Part shown: positions 1 to 11,099 of the stretch, one piece after another | Numbering within the stretch: the first letter of the stretch is position 1 | How the letters are laid out: every line of letters begins with the position of its first letter | NCBI GenBank assembly: GCA_036365455.1 | Contig: JAWQUS010000025.1 | Coordinates: forward strand, 20,062,001-20,126,000 | Reading direction: 5' to 3' | Length of the DNA: 64,000 nucleotides | DNA from: Macrosoma leucophasiata | Lineage: Eukaryota > Arthropoda > Insecta > Lepidoptera > Hedylidae | The notes under the pieces: generated by a model | Seen by the model: the letters and a program-made list of their open reading frames with translations, nothing else | Told to the model about the DNA's origin: nothing | The model's database searches: none | Program-made: the position numbers and the translations under genes

Positions 1-47
1 TCGGTTTTTATAGGACAAATAATAAAAAGTCTAAATTGTAAGTGTTA

Positions 48-690
48 ACAGACAGACGGGCCACCTGATAAAAAATCGTTACCGTCGCTTATGAACATTT
101 GCAACACTAAAGGAATTACCAACGCGCTGTCAGACCTGATGGACACTTTTGACACTATTTTTGAAAACCCCCATTTTGTAGCACCTCGGGAATACCTCGG
201 AGCATAGAGCAACACCGGAGGGGAGTAGCCATATGCAGACTTTCCCCTCCGTCATAGTACAAGCCCAAATGGCCCTATACCTGTCGCCTAGATGTTTAAA
301 TGTGTGCGTAAAATCGTTTCTGTATTTTGTCAAAGTCAAGGTGTGAGTTTCGTAGTAATAGACGATTTTTGTAGTGTGCGTGTGTGTCGCACGCATTTCC
401 CCCCGCAAAAAATGCCAGACTGTTTTGCATCGGTAATAAACGCTATGGCTACTCCCCTCCAGTCCGCCGCGGCCGGTGGCCCGTGTTGCTCTATGCCTCG
501 GAGGGAAGTTTGTTCCACAATTTACACGATCTGGGCAGAAACGAACGTGAACACCGAACCCTTGAGCACTGCCATGCGTCCAGTCTGTGTGGGTGGGAGC
601 TTTTCCTTTGGCGGGTAGAGTGGTGTAGGAAAAGAGACGCTGGCACCATATGGAACAGTTAAGCAGAGCATTCCCATTGAAATTATAAGA
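48..690 (-). mobile_element. Jockey/CR1-type LINE 3' fragment
   Basis: Minus-strand sequence matches, in order, the 3' end of the LINE remnant at 11.1-12.2 kb: the FPTPLYPP..KLPPTQTGRMAVL peptide region, the WNxLP-like C-terminal motif remnants (EQTSLRG), then the GGCCCGTCTG tail. Several frames are broken. It lies in the intron left of the first visible exon of gene 1. Confidence 0.6.
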
Positions 691-731
691 TTTTTTTGGA
701 TAGAGTTATCAAACATTTTGTTTTGTTTCAG

Positions 732-3700
732 CGGACTACATAAAAATTTGCAAGCGTGATCAGAGCACAGTAGATGCGTGCGTCAAAAACTCCATCGAGA
801 ATATCAGGCCCAAGCTGATTGAGGGCATCCCTGAACTAAACGTGCCGAGCATCGAACCCTTTATCATACCTGAGGTGAGTATTTATTATTCTCTAGTATC
901 GTTGTGATTTGAAAGTCGATGAAACCATAAAGCGACAGGAAAAAATTGAAATTGAAAAGAATTTATTGGCACAGATTGGAGACGGAGACGCTCCAGTAAC
1001 GGAGCTCGCGGGCGTAGGCACCACCGCATTATCTAATATACTTGACGCTAAATGGTAGTGTTCAGCACTATCGTATTCCGGTCAGGTGGTAATGTACGGC
1101 CCTGTAATTTCCGGCACAGAGGCATTACACCTAATGCCTCAGAAGTGGCAGCGCATCTGCATTTTGACCTCTGGTCATTGTGTGGGTGTCTATAGGCTGC
1201 AATCATCATCTTATCACTTAACATCAATGTGAACTGCATGCTTGTTTGCCACTTTTATTACATAAAAAAACACAGTACATATAGATAGACATTAATTATA
1301 AAAGGGTTAAAGACACTAAATTAAAACTTGAGACTTAAAACTTCCCGTAATCCACCCTAATAAACTGTGTCTCTCGCCTGTACCAAAAAGGTTCGAATTC
1401 AGCTTTGTGACAGGCCGGAGACTGATGCTGGTTTTCATTCAACAGCTGGTTTTCAAAAAAGAGACAGACACATAAATTCAAAAGATTTAACGTGGAAGAA
1501 AATGAGAAAGGAAGCATTATATAGTATTTCTTATATTTGTCTTATTATATGACCTTAAAAAATGTTGGCTACTACCAAAATTTTTGAAGATTGACACTTC
1601 TACCACGTGTGAATTGCATTGCACACACACAAGTACTTTTTTTTATTTTGAAAGAGGGTTTGATCTGGAGATGCCACGAATAGCGATTTACGAAGAATTT
1701 GAGAAGCGCCAAATATTCCGCAAGTATGTGTGCATTTCATGCGTGACTTTTCTTATTGCGATTAATACAGGAACTACGGACTGGATGTATTGTCTCTTTT
1801 GCGAGTAGATCGTATCGAGACACGGAAATTGTTCATTATTACGTCATATTGTGTTAATTCTAGTTCTTTGTTCTGATCTTTACCATCAAATATTACTGCT
1901 TGTTTAACAAAAGGTTTACAAAAAAATCTTCTTTACTTCGTGAGAAAAAAAACAGTGATGAAAAGCAACTCTTACAAGCAACTTTACTTTTTAAAAATGT
2001 TCGGTATTGGCTCGAATAGGATAGAGTCGAATACCGATTAGGGAATAGTTGCCGAATATACGTGGCATCTAAAGTTAAGAATTATTGAGTTAAGAATTAT
2101 TCCGTACTTAGTACGGAGTTAAGAATTATTGACTTCCCTACAAAAAACGTTGAAACGTCGAATGTTTTTCTAAATTATAGTTACTTACACTGCTTACACA
2201 ACAGTCGATACAGTTAATATAAGAAATAATGTTTTGTTTAAGATTTTTGGTTGTATTTACAGGAAATGTGAATTGTGTTAGGCTCAATATACAACTGTAA
2301 TGAATATAGTTTTTTGTTTCATAAACTAGCTGCCCCGACCAACTTCGTATCGCCTTAGAGAAAAAACTCGAAAAAAATAATTGGTGAGAATCACCCTTTA
2401 ACATTTAGGGATATAAAAATAGACTACAACCGATTCTCATACCTACCAAATATACACACAAAATTTCATAATGATCGGTCCTACCGTTTCAGAGGAGTAT
2501 TGTTACAAACACTGAGACACGAGAATTTTATATAAAAGATAATTCTGTTAACAGGTAATTGCTGTAAGCGGAGACCTGTTGCCTCTCAAAGCATCTGGAA
2601 AAGATGTTAAAGTTTTTGGTGCTGGTAATTTCACAATTAAAAGTATGGCGTAAGTACCAACTCAATAATTATATTAATTCTAACATCTAACATAACATTA
2701 ACTCTGGACTTTATGCGTTGTAATTTGATGACATAATTGACCATGATGAAACATGATTGCGAATTTTTATATTATAAAATCAAAGACATTACTTAGTAAA
2801 TATAAATCTACATTGTAGTTGAAATATTGTGTTTATTGTATTATACAGGTATCTTATTTACCAAACTCCAAACCGATATCCTCTACTCTCAGTGGCGGCT
2901 ATCTGTCAATATTTGTGTGGGGGCCTTTTTAAAGGGTAAAGATTTTATCCCCTCCACTTTTCTCGAAAAACTGTTTTTACGCTTGGTTAAAATACAACTG
3001 AAAATAAACGCAAGAGCCTAAAAAACCTAGTAATAAGAAATAACTGAGACAGGGCACCTTTTCAGGGTGGACTTAGACACGTTGACGCTTCGAGCTCGCG
3101 TGCGCTTCCCGAAGCTCCACTTGGAGGGCCGGTACAAGCTGGACACCCAGATTCTCGTGCTGCCCATTCGCGGCCAGGGGGACCTTGTAGCCGATGCTGG
3201 TTAGTAACATCTACTATTGTATCTCACGAAAAGGGTAATGAAGCTTATTGTTTGTAGAAATATGTTTGCTTATGTAACAAAAGCCTTCCCCAAACCCACT
3301 CACAATAGTTTTGGGCTTTAGGGGAAAATATGCCATAATCCTCATTGTTGACAGGTGGATTGCCTACTACCACTGAACTACTAATTTAACTTTAACTACT
3401 GCCACTAGCAGTAGTTTGGCAGCCCTGTCGGAATGGTTTGACCGCCACTGTTCGTTTTTTCTGATTGAGAAAATTCCCAGTGCAAGCATTGGATTATTGT
3501 TTATAGGTTCACTATCTTTAACAAGGAACTATAAAAACATTGAATCACATGTATGTATATATATGTTCATATGTATAAATACATCTAAATCTTCATACAC
3601 AAATCACATGAAACACCAAAAAAATAAGTGTTGTCAAATACTTCGCAGTGAAATGTGACGCGGAATTGCTGCTGAAGTCCCAGTTCGTTGATCGCGATGG

Positions 3701-5370
3701 CGCAGAGTACGTCAAGTTCACCAGCCTGGATACCGTCATCAACATCAAAGACTACAGGCTCCGGCTCGATGGACTCTTCAACGGCGATAAAACTCTTGGT
3801 TAGTTGCTCTAAAATTCGTAGAGACAGAAGCTTGGCTCGACAACTTGTGAATCATGAAGAAAGACTACTACTACTACCAATGGTCCATGGATGATCCATC
3901 TCGGTAAATATCTTCAAAATTTCTAAGGGCAATGCCAGAATGTAGAGTTAGGGTGTGTAAACTTAAGAGTTTGGACGTCCAAACCTTAGATCGCGACGGT
4001 GTGGAGTATGTAACGTTCACCAGCCTCAACACCGCCATCAACGTCAAAGACTACAGGGACCCCATTGAAAGACTCTTCGAGAGCGACAAGGGTCTTGATA
4101 TTTTCAAAATATTTAACAGCAGTGCCAAGTTTTAACGAGTTAGGTGGTTTTAATTTAAGATCATCATCATCATCATCACTTCCGAAAAATCACAGCCGAA
4201 AAAAAGTTTATTGCTGGATATAAGGGAAGATATGCCCTAATCGCCACGCTTGGCGTGCGGATTGGCGATAGTTTTATCGCAGGATGCTGTTTGTTGCCCA
4301 TGGAATGGTTTGAGTGCCAGTGTTCGGTTAACTGAATTTTTCCGTGGAGTCGTCAATTTCCTACGCCGCTTATTTAGATCATGGAGGTGCAAAATATCTC
4401 ATATTTACGAGCCTGGCAACTTACATCGAGATAAATTAGGGCAACCGTCATTTACAGCTTCATCCCGATAAAATTATGAACAGGTATGAATGTCTTGGTT
4501 AGTAGTATCAGGAGTTTGAAAGAGATGATGTGTATATATACTTTTGAACTTGACTCTCCGTCAGAGTATAGAACTCACCTGCATCAAGGAAAGTAGATTT
4601 AAAGCACGAAATATGTGTAAAGAATAAATAGGCGCCTGCAGAATTCGAAACAGCAATTGTAGTTTTTCAGATTATGCTTATAACTAAGCTAGGTGAATAT
4701 TTCGGCAAGTCCTTGTTTTTGGTAATATAATAAATTCTCAAATTATGTCATAATTACATTGATTATAATTGAAATAGAAATTTAATCTATATTTCCAGAT
4801 ATCTATATCTAGCCCTTCTTACAGTGGTAATTTTGGATTTCTGTCATATTTCACTTGCATTTAACGCCTGATGATGGTGGAAAAATTAATCGTCTACAGT
4901 TTGCTAGATGAACCACTGTGCAACTCACTCGCATACATCGACTATGGAACCAAAAAGAAAGAAGGCTGATTGGTCTGTGCTCGCATCAAATATTGTCAAG
5001 AAGACAATTAAAAAAAGAAAAAACTTCTCGTTTTTATTACGTTTAATACAAGTATCTACTTATTATACCTACTGTATTTGTATTTGGCTCTACCGCTAAA
5101 GTTAGCAGCCAACTCGCAGACCTTGTAATCTTGGAATGTAGGTTTAACAATAAAATTAAATACTCAGTTACATTTTCTTTAGATCCAGTGTACAATGATC
5201 ATATTAATTTTGCAGGAGATGCAACAAATGAAGCTATCAATCAAAACCGTGGAGAGTTCTTGAAAGCTATGAAACCGTATCTAGAGAAAACAGTATCGAA
5301 AATTCTACTGGATACCTCAAACAAAATCGTCAAAGACATACCTTACGATGAACTATTCCCTAAACCGTAG
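732..5370 (+). CDS. takeout-like gene 1 (JHBP superfamily), 5' partial
   Basis: Predicted secreted carrier of small hydrophobic ligands (takeout/JHBP, TULIP fold). Exons: 732-874, 2555-2649, 3066-3199, 3649-3798, 5216-5370, all with AG acceptors and GT donors (gtgagt, gtaagt, gttagt, gttagt) and compatible phases (1, 0, 2, 1, 1), giving about 225 residues without the signal peptide. The first exon, with Met and signal peptide, is not in the window; the first visible codon is completed by an upstream phase-1 exon. Visible family marks are the N-terminal cysteine pair with a ten-residue step (CKRDQSTVDAC), the GIPELNVPSIEPF segment, the amphipathic beta-rich middle, and the C-terminal PYDELFP end typical of takeout proteins. 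A decayed copy of exon 3649-3798 follows in the last intron. It heads a same-strand cluster with two further paralogs. Family assignment is confident; ligand and tissue cannot be read from sequence. Confidence 0.9.
984..1270 (+). repeat. family A SINE/LINE-tail repeat, copy 1
   Basis: Near full-length copy: head GCTCGCGGGCGTAGGCACC, middle TGGTAGTGTTCAGCACTATC, and tail CATGCTTGTTTGCCAC ending in CATAAAAAAA. It lies in intron 732-2554 of gene 1. Confidence 0.85.
2080..2131 (+). repeat. triple AGTTAAGAATTATT repeat with central palindrome
   Basis: Three copies of AGTTAAGAATTATT, the second and third separated by the palindrome CCGTACTTAGTACGG. Small local duplication in an intron of gene 1. 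Confidence 0.6.
2324..2545 (-). mobile_element. Helitron-like dispersed repeat end
   Basis: Starts CTAGCTGCCCCGACCAACTT on the plus strand and shares the CGATTCTCATACCTAC block and ACGAGAATTTTATATA end with the copy at 50183-50432. Reverse orientation ends in ...CTAG, as Helitron ends do; class is inferred from this alone. Confidence 0.45.
3265..3470 (+). repeat. family I repeat (ATATGCCATAATC), partial
   Basis: Fragments match the family seen best at 25520-25735 and 45640-45862: ATATGCCATAATC at the start and GGAATGGTTTGACCGCCA near the end. The centre is rearranged. Confidence 0.4.
3939..4135 (+). pseudogene. decayed duplicate of gene 1 exon 3649-3798
   Basis: In the last intron of gene 1 an open stretch aligns with the preceding exon: 24 of 39 residues match between QFVDRDGAEY... 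and QTLDRDGVEY..., including the blocks FTSL and KDYR. A CAG at 3936-3938 would give the same splice phase as the real exon. The donor GTTAGT of the true exon (after CTTG) is replaced by ATATTT, so the frame runs on to a stop at 4133-4135. Most likely a tandem exon duplication, or a relic of a lost paralog, that can no longer be spliced at the equivalent site. Use as a mutually exclusive exon is not excluded but would need another donor. Confidence 0.7.
4185..4345 (+). repeat. family I repeat
   Basis: Contains ATCGCCACGCTTGGCGTGCG, GTTTTATCGCAGGATGCTG and GAATGGTTTGAGTGCCAGTG, shared with copies at 14.1, 25.5, 45.7 and 58.1 kb. Preceded by an ATC triplet run. Confidence 0.6.
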
Positions 5371-5494
5371 GATCGGAATATTTGTTTGTTATGTAGTTAT
5401 ATTTATGTATACTAGAACCAACGAGATGAGGCAGCAAATGTAAACGATGTTAATGCGAAGGCTTGGGATTGATTATGAGGGAGAAAGAGGATAT

Positions 5495-5500
5495 AATAAA
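5495..5500 (+). terminator. poly(A) signal AATAAA of gene 1
   Basis: First canonical AATAAA downstream of the gene 1 stop codon, about 125 nt away, followed by a T-rich stretch. A reasonable 3' end for the transcript. Confidence 0.5.
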
Positions 5501-5732
5501 ATTAATTCCCATTGTATTTATTTTCCAAATGGCGGGAGGCGGTGGCATTTCCAAACATCACTACTACAACCCCCTGTATTATACCATCTGAAATATGACA
5601 TCGAAGAGAGGAACTACTAATTTAACCGGGTTTGGTTACTCTACGAAGCCAGCGTACGTACTTAGCGTGACTTTTTATTGTGAGCTGCGGCTGTAACATG
5701 ACCTTATATTGTCAACCCAAACTATTTTTTCT

Positions 5733-6046
5733 TGTAGACACTTGACAATTTTTTCTGGTTTCTGTGGACCCCCGTCCGTGCTACATTTATATCACATTCC
5801 CATATTTCCATTATTTATTCACGCCTACGTATACCCCCATCGAGTCTCCCATGGACCACTTTGGGAATCATTGGTATGATGTAAGTAAATTGGTACTATC
5901 AGTACATATGTGTTGAGATCCATTATCGTGGACCCCCATTTTCATTTCATGGACCCCCAAATTTTTTTTTCGCTGACGCAGACCCCTTTTAGGTTGTCAT
6001 AGACCCCCAGGGGTCGATATAGATCACTTTGGGAATCACTGACCTA
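5733..6046 (+). repeat. family E repeat (GGACCCCC / CACTTTGGGAATCACTGG)
   Basis: Two related subunits, each ending in CACTTTGGGAATCA(C/T)TG, with many GACCCCC pentamers. The same sequence lies in reverse at 29500-29812, and one subunit at 26797-26964. Probably a non-autonomous DNA transposon; no coding. Confidence 0.6.
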
Positions 6047-6067
6047 AACTATCCGAGACTAACACGC

Positions 6068-6306
6068 TATTAGCTTTGTCTCGTTTCTTCATACGCGCTG
6101 TCATATAAGACAAATGAAACAAGATTTTGGCAGCACTTGAACTGAATCGCAATACGACGTTATGGTACGGGCCTAATATTGCAATTTTAGCTTTGCGTTG
6201 AATTGCAATTTTAGCTTTGCCTCGTTTATAGTTACAGTAAATGAAACAAAAGTTTATAAGTTCATATCTGGATCGCAATAAAGACGTCATGGTATGGGTC
6301 GTCATA
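6068..6306 (+). repeat. diverged local tandem duplication, about 140 bp
   Basis: Two units share TAGCTTTG(T/C)CTCGTTT, AAATGAAACAA, GGATCGCAAT-like and CGTCATGGTATGGG-like blocks in the same order. Confidence 0.45.
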
Positions 6307-7429
6307 AATAATAACTCTGGACTTATTCTAAATGGAACCAGAAGCCGACAGACCTGTATTCCCAATTGACCCGAACAGATTTTTTTTACCGTCGGTTTTT
6401 TTGATGTAGTACATGGGTCTTGGGGTTTGGGGTTTGGGTCTCACTAAACCATGCGTAGGTTGTGTAGCTTGGTACATTAGGTATCTAAAACTTTTGCAAA
6501 TCCCACTCTTTGTATGTTATATCGACAAAAATTACTGTAAAAAAGCCGGGTCTATGCAATTACATACATGTAGCCAGGCACTAGCCCTAAGGCCATAGTA
6601 TCTGGATTCTATATCGGTTGACATAATTTCGATAGCCACTTTGCATTACATTGCTGTTTTGACATAACGTGATAGTTACGATAATTTTGGGAAAACAGCA
6701 ATATATTGCGAATTAGCTTTGAAAGTGAACGCCATCGAGTTATAAAATACGCCTGCTACTTGTGTGACTTTGTTTACATTTAGCATCTCTTGTCGTCGGT
6801 CCAAAATAAGTTGTATTTTTATTAGTTACAGTAAGGTTACGATTACGATACGATATTTATTATAAAATCGTTTACTAAGTATATTAATAATATTTTTACA
6901 TTAAACTGTTGATTGATTATGACTTTACATTAGGTATGTAATTATGTAGAGTTAATAATTGTAGCTATACTGGATTCATCTACAAACTACAAGGCAAGAT
7001 GATATAAAAAAAAGTTTTTTTTTAAATCACCAACTATATTTATAATCAGGCTCGGACGTTCTTAAATTTTCTAGAGCTGATTAATTTTTATTTACGTCTT
7101 TTTGGTATACTTGAGTTGATATAAATTGAATTTGAATCAAAACGCATTTACCTGCCTATGTAATTTTTTTTATTTTTTGCCTAGGTATATTTAGTATTTT
7201 ATCCAGATCTGATTTATTGTTAGATACTTTCGTTAAATTGCTGTGATAACTTTAACAAGTACCTACTTATATGTAATGTAAAACCTAGTAACCTATTAGT
7301 AGAAATGTAGGTATTTACAATATCTTTTGTAACTATAGAAATATAAGATTTAGATATGAACTTCAAAAGATTTATACAAATATGTATTTTTGTTTTTCAA
7401 TTAATTTAAATAATGATAATAGGTCGAGT
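6307..7429. other. AT-rich intergenic stretch, no gene seen
   Basis: No splice-consistent coding and no recognised repeat. Short T/A runs only. Confidence 0.5.
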
Positions 7430-7610
7430 TCTGTCTAAATAGGTCGAGTTCTGTCTGATGGTGGGGTTTTAAAGTCTTAGGAATCGGCGTGCATGTATGA
7501 AGAGAATGATGAAGGTAGACGAGGCACGAGAGGTTTGTCTGAACCGGGATATCTGGCGCTCTACACTCCCTGCCTACCCCGTTAGGGACCTGGCGTGAAG
7601 ATACATACAA
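7430..7610 (+). repeat. family K dispersed repeat
   Basis: Shares GGCGTGCATGTATGAAG and GCCTACCCCGTTAGGGACC with 42425-42745, and lies in reverse at 62025-62140. A doubled AATAGGTCGAGTTCTGTCT lies at its left edge. Confidence 0.55.
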
Positions 7611-7976
7611 ATAATGATTTAGATTAACGATCCAAAGTTTTAATAGGTTATAAAATTAAATGTTTTTAAAATTCTGTTAGTAGTTTTTTTATCCGACATC
7701 AAAGGTTTTTCTTGGAGCAGCGCCTTAATTTTTAAGTGAGTTGATATTTTTTAATTTTAACGTTGAACTTGCGTGCCGTATCAATCCTTTGGAAATGAAC
7801 TACTAATGCCACCTAGCGAATTATTAACTCACTATTATAAAAATGCATGCTAGAGAAGCTGCGTTGTGTGGTCGATGATGCTATAGAATACTTAAGTAGT
7901 GCATTCTGCGAGGATTTTAACTTCTCAGAAGAGTAATGGCCGTCATTATTACTACATTTGAGGAAAATATTACTTA

Positions 7977-8485
7977 CTAGCTGTACCCGCGACTTCGTAA
8001 GCGTGAGAATTTATTATTTACTGGTGGTAGAGCTCCAGTGACGGAGCTCGCGGGCGTAGGCACCACCGCATTACCTAATATACTTGCCGCTAAATGGTAG
8101 TGTTCATCACTATCGTGTTCCGGTCAGGTGGTAATGTACGGCCCTGTAATTTCCGGCACAGAGGCATAACACCTAATGTCTCAAGAGTGGCAGCGCATCT
8201 GCATTTTGACCTCTGGTCATTGTGTGGTTGTCTATAGGCTGCAGTCATCACTTAACATCAATGTGAACTGCATGCTTGTTTGCCACTTTTATTACATAAA
8301 AAAAAAAAAAAAAAATTGTTCAGTGCCCACGACTTACGTACGCAGCTAGTATAAATGTAGCCTAAGTTACTCCTTATTACATAAGTTACATAAGTTATCA
8401 GCGAGTGAAAGTCCCGTCAAAATCGGTAAAGCCGTTCCCGAGATTAGCGGGAACAAACAAACAGACAGACAAAAATAGTAAAAAA
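7977..8485 (-). mobile_element. Helitron-like repeat split by a family A SINE
   Basis: CTAGCTGTACCCGCGACTTCG at 7979 is separated from the rest of the element (AAAATCGGTAAAGCCGTTCC, AACAAACAGACAGACAAAAA) by the family A insertion at 8020-8315. Confidence 0.45.
8020..8315 (+). repeat. family A SINE/LINE-tail repeat, copy 2, full length
   Basis: Starts ACTGGTGGTAGAGCTCCAG and ends CATTACATAAA with an 18-A run. One of the best preserved copies. Confidence 0.88.
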
Positions 8486-8705
8486 TGTTGTTTTGGTATA
8501 TGTACCGTGTATACATACATATGCATTTAGTAAAAAGTGTTTTTTTTTTAATTACAAACAGACACTCCAATTTTATTTATTTGTATAGATATAGATGTTG
8601 TTTTGGTATATGTACCGTGTATACATACATATGCATTTAGTAAAAAGCGGTAATTTTTATTTTACAAACAGATACTCCAATTTTATTTATTTGTATAGAT
8701 TGAAG
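8485..8705 (+). repeat. two-unit tandem repeat, about 112 bp
   Basis: The block starting TGTTGTTTTGGTATATGTAC and ending TTTATTTATTTGTATAGAT occurs twice in tandem, with differences mainly in the T-run. Confidence 0.8.
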
Positions 8706-8785
8706 TGAAAACTTTAGCGTCCTTGTGCACTTTTTGTGATGGGTATAAAATGTTAAACTCGCGTCAGGTTATGTGACGTGATTGA

Positions 8786-9135
8786 AAATTCTTAAGACGG
8801 AGGGAGAGCAGACCGCCGGCGCGGCGTAGGAGAGGAAGTATCCCCCTCTCTTTCTAACGTGCGGCGAAAAATTGTATTTTTTTTGTAAATATCATGTTTG
8901 TGTATGATATCGCAAAAAATATAAATATATTCAAGTAAAAATATTTGACTTGAATTTTTCTTATCGCGACAAGAAAATAGTTCCAAAGTTCAACCGCTTC
9001 AACAGAAAAAGATTTATGGTACAAAAGGGAAGAATATAACGGAGTTCTTTGGGTCGGATTAGCAAACTTAAAGAGATCCTCCAGGTACAGGGTTAAATAG
9101 AACAATGTACAAAAGCGAATCGACACGCATCGGTG
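8786..9135 (-). mobile_element. non-LTR retrotransposon C-terminal fragment
   Basis: Minus-strand reading gives YHKSFSVEAVELWNYFLVAI, which matches the conserved S..VxAxxLWNxLPxxIR end of Jockey/CR1-type reverse transcriptase ORFs. No catalytic domain here. Confidence 0.5.
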
Positions 9136-9680
9136 GTAGTCGTTAACGCATGTCAGAGTCCTTTGCTAGAAACAAACATTTGACCTCCGAGGTTAAGAAT
9201 GTCTGGATTGTGAAATATACAGATGTAAATATTGTCGAAGGCTTAAGGCTCTTAATACACGATTATACACGAACAGCACATTACTGCAGTTTACACGCGT
9301 CGGCGGCAGGCGTCGACGACTCTCATAACATAAAAGCCAGTTGTAAAATGGAAAGTGAAGAAGAAACACTGTAATCAACTTCACTGTGTCAACGCCAACA
9401 AACGGGAAATTAAAAACGTTTATATAAACAAAATGGGTATTCCAAATCCTTAATACTTATATAAGTTCACTTTTGCGGAGAAACGATCTAACATTTTTTT
9501 TCATTATTATCGAATACAACTGCAATCATCGTTGACTGCAGTCCCCGTTTTGAATGCTGCTGCCGACATTAAACTCCGCTGCCGACTCGTCCAGGGTTGT
9601 CGACGCGTTAACTCCAGCTGTCGATGCGTCGAGCGCTACTGCAGACACCCCGAGCGCTGCCTGCCGATGCGTGTCTGACA
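9136..9680. other. no gene recognised; GC-richer patch with GTCGAC/GCCGAC words
   Basis: At 9290-9670 there are repeated CTGCCGAC, GTCGACG and GAGCGCT(A/G)C words, unlike the AT-rich surroundings. Probably transposon-derived; I cannot assign it. Confidence 0.35.
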
Positions 9681-9812
9681 GCCAAATACTCAAACGTCAC
9701 CTAAATCTAAGTGGGACTTAAAAGTCTTCTGTCTTTATAAAACACCGTCAAACGATAGAGATAGCGCTAATTTGAGGGTTGCTTAAAATTGAGTGACGTT
9801 TGAGTATTCGGC
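9681..9812. mobile_element. small MITE with 20-bp terminal inverted repeats
   Basis: Left end GCCAAATACTCAAACGTCAC (9681-9700) and right end GTGACGTTTGAGTATTCGGC (9793-9812) are inverted copies with one mismatch; interior 92 bp, non-coding. Confidence 0.6.
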
Positions 9813-9846
9813 CAACAGTTGCAATTAGGTACCTCCGTACTACGGA

Positions 9847-9883
9847 CACATTACCAACTACGGAGTCCGTAGTTGGCAATGTG
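9847..9883. repeat. hairpin, 18-bp arms with 1-nt centre
   Basis: CACATTACCAACTACGGA and TCCGTAGTTGGCAATGTG are inverted copies with one mismatch, around G at 9865. Confidence 0.6.
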
Positions 9884-10301
9884 CTGATCGTGTATAAGTC
9901 CCCTTATCTACTGAAGCACCTGCGACAGATGTACTGATTGCAAAACAGTAACAGAAATGCAATTAACCTTAATTCGGTACGTGTGGCAATGATAATAATT
10001 TGTATGTATTAAATTGAACAATTGCATTCAATTTGTTTGTCAAATATTTTTTTGTGATTTCTCTTTCTGCCATTTGGAAAGTTAAATCAATATAATTATG
10101 GTGTTGCGGTATAGCGTATATAATTATTTAAGTTGCATTGCATTATTTGTAGTTACTAATATTGTAAAGCTGGGTTCATACGTGTGTATGTATTCTATAT
10201 TTGTCAATCATTATGCATCAATATACATTTTTTCAGTGGTAAATTAATAAAAAAAATGTTTCTGATTCGTTGTTAAACTTGCGCACTGAAAAGTTATTCT
10301 T

Positions 10302-10340
10302 AAAACACCCTTAAAGATATTTCATCTTTAAGGGTGTTTT
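10302..10340. repeat. perfect 17-bp hairpin at the left edge of the outer transposon
   Basis: AAAACACCCTTAAAGAT (10302-10318) and its exact inverse (10324-10340), with loop ATTTC. The right arm merges into the terminal repeat TTAAGGGTG of the element that begins at 10328, so the left arm looks like a second, opposed copy of that terminus. Confidence 0.75.
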
Positions 10341-11099
10341 TTCACCAGAGATGTGCTACGCAGCTATACCATGAAGATGTGAAATCTACGCTACGAAAAT
10401 ATGTGACCGTTTTCACTAATACTACGCTATGTAGTAGGGTTGCTGAGGATTCCTCTTCCTCTTCCTCATAATGAGGAAGTTCCGCCATATTTTGGGTTCC
10501 TCAACCGTTTCCGCATCCTCAAAAATTAAAATAAAAAAATCCTCTTCCCCTACCGCTTCCTCAAAATTTAAGAGGAATTTATGAGGAATTTTGTTGCGCA
10601 TGCGCGTCGCGTATCGATGGCAACGCACACGCCGCAGCGCGGTGCCAGGCCGAACAGGCGAGCGAGACCTTCCCACCCGCCACCGGCGCTGTTCCTTGAT
10701 TGTTTGTTTTAATTTTATTGACATACATTATTTTGTTTATACGCGTACTCAACTTAAAAAATCTAAATATTCGGGGCTTTACAGAACTATATCTTTACAA
10801 TACCTATCTTTTCTTCCATCAAATGTACCAGCAAATGACTTTTTAGCAATGCTGTATTGGTATATGATGAGCTATAAAACCGGTTGTTGGGGAAACAGCG
10901 TCCAAATATTTTTTTTTATAAAAATTAACCTCCCTGTTTACAATAAATTTCGATCAATAGTATTCAATTCTTTTATTTTGATTAATAATATTCGACTTAA
11001 ATACCTAATTAACAAAGAAATAAAGACTGCATTCTTATTTTCATTTCAATTCCTAAATGAAATTGTGTCATTCACTCATCTTTTTTTTTGGTGTGCGTG

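Noticed and set aside
130..716. Overlapping frames at the left edge that might be the missing signal-peptide exon of gene 1
   Set aside because: The region matches the LINE tail at 11.1-12.2 kb, and no Met-hydrophobic segment with a phase-1 GT donor is present.
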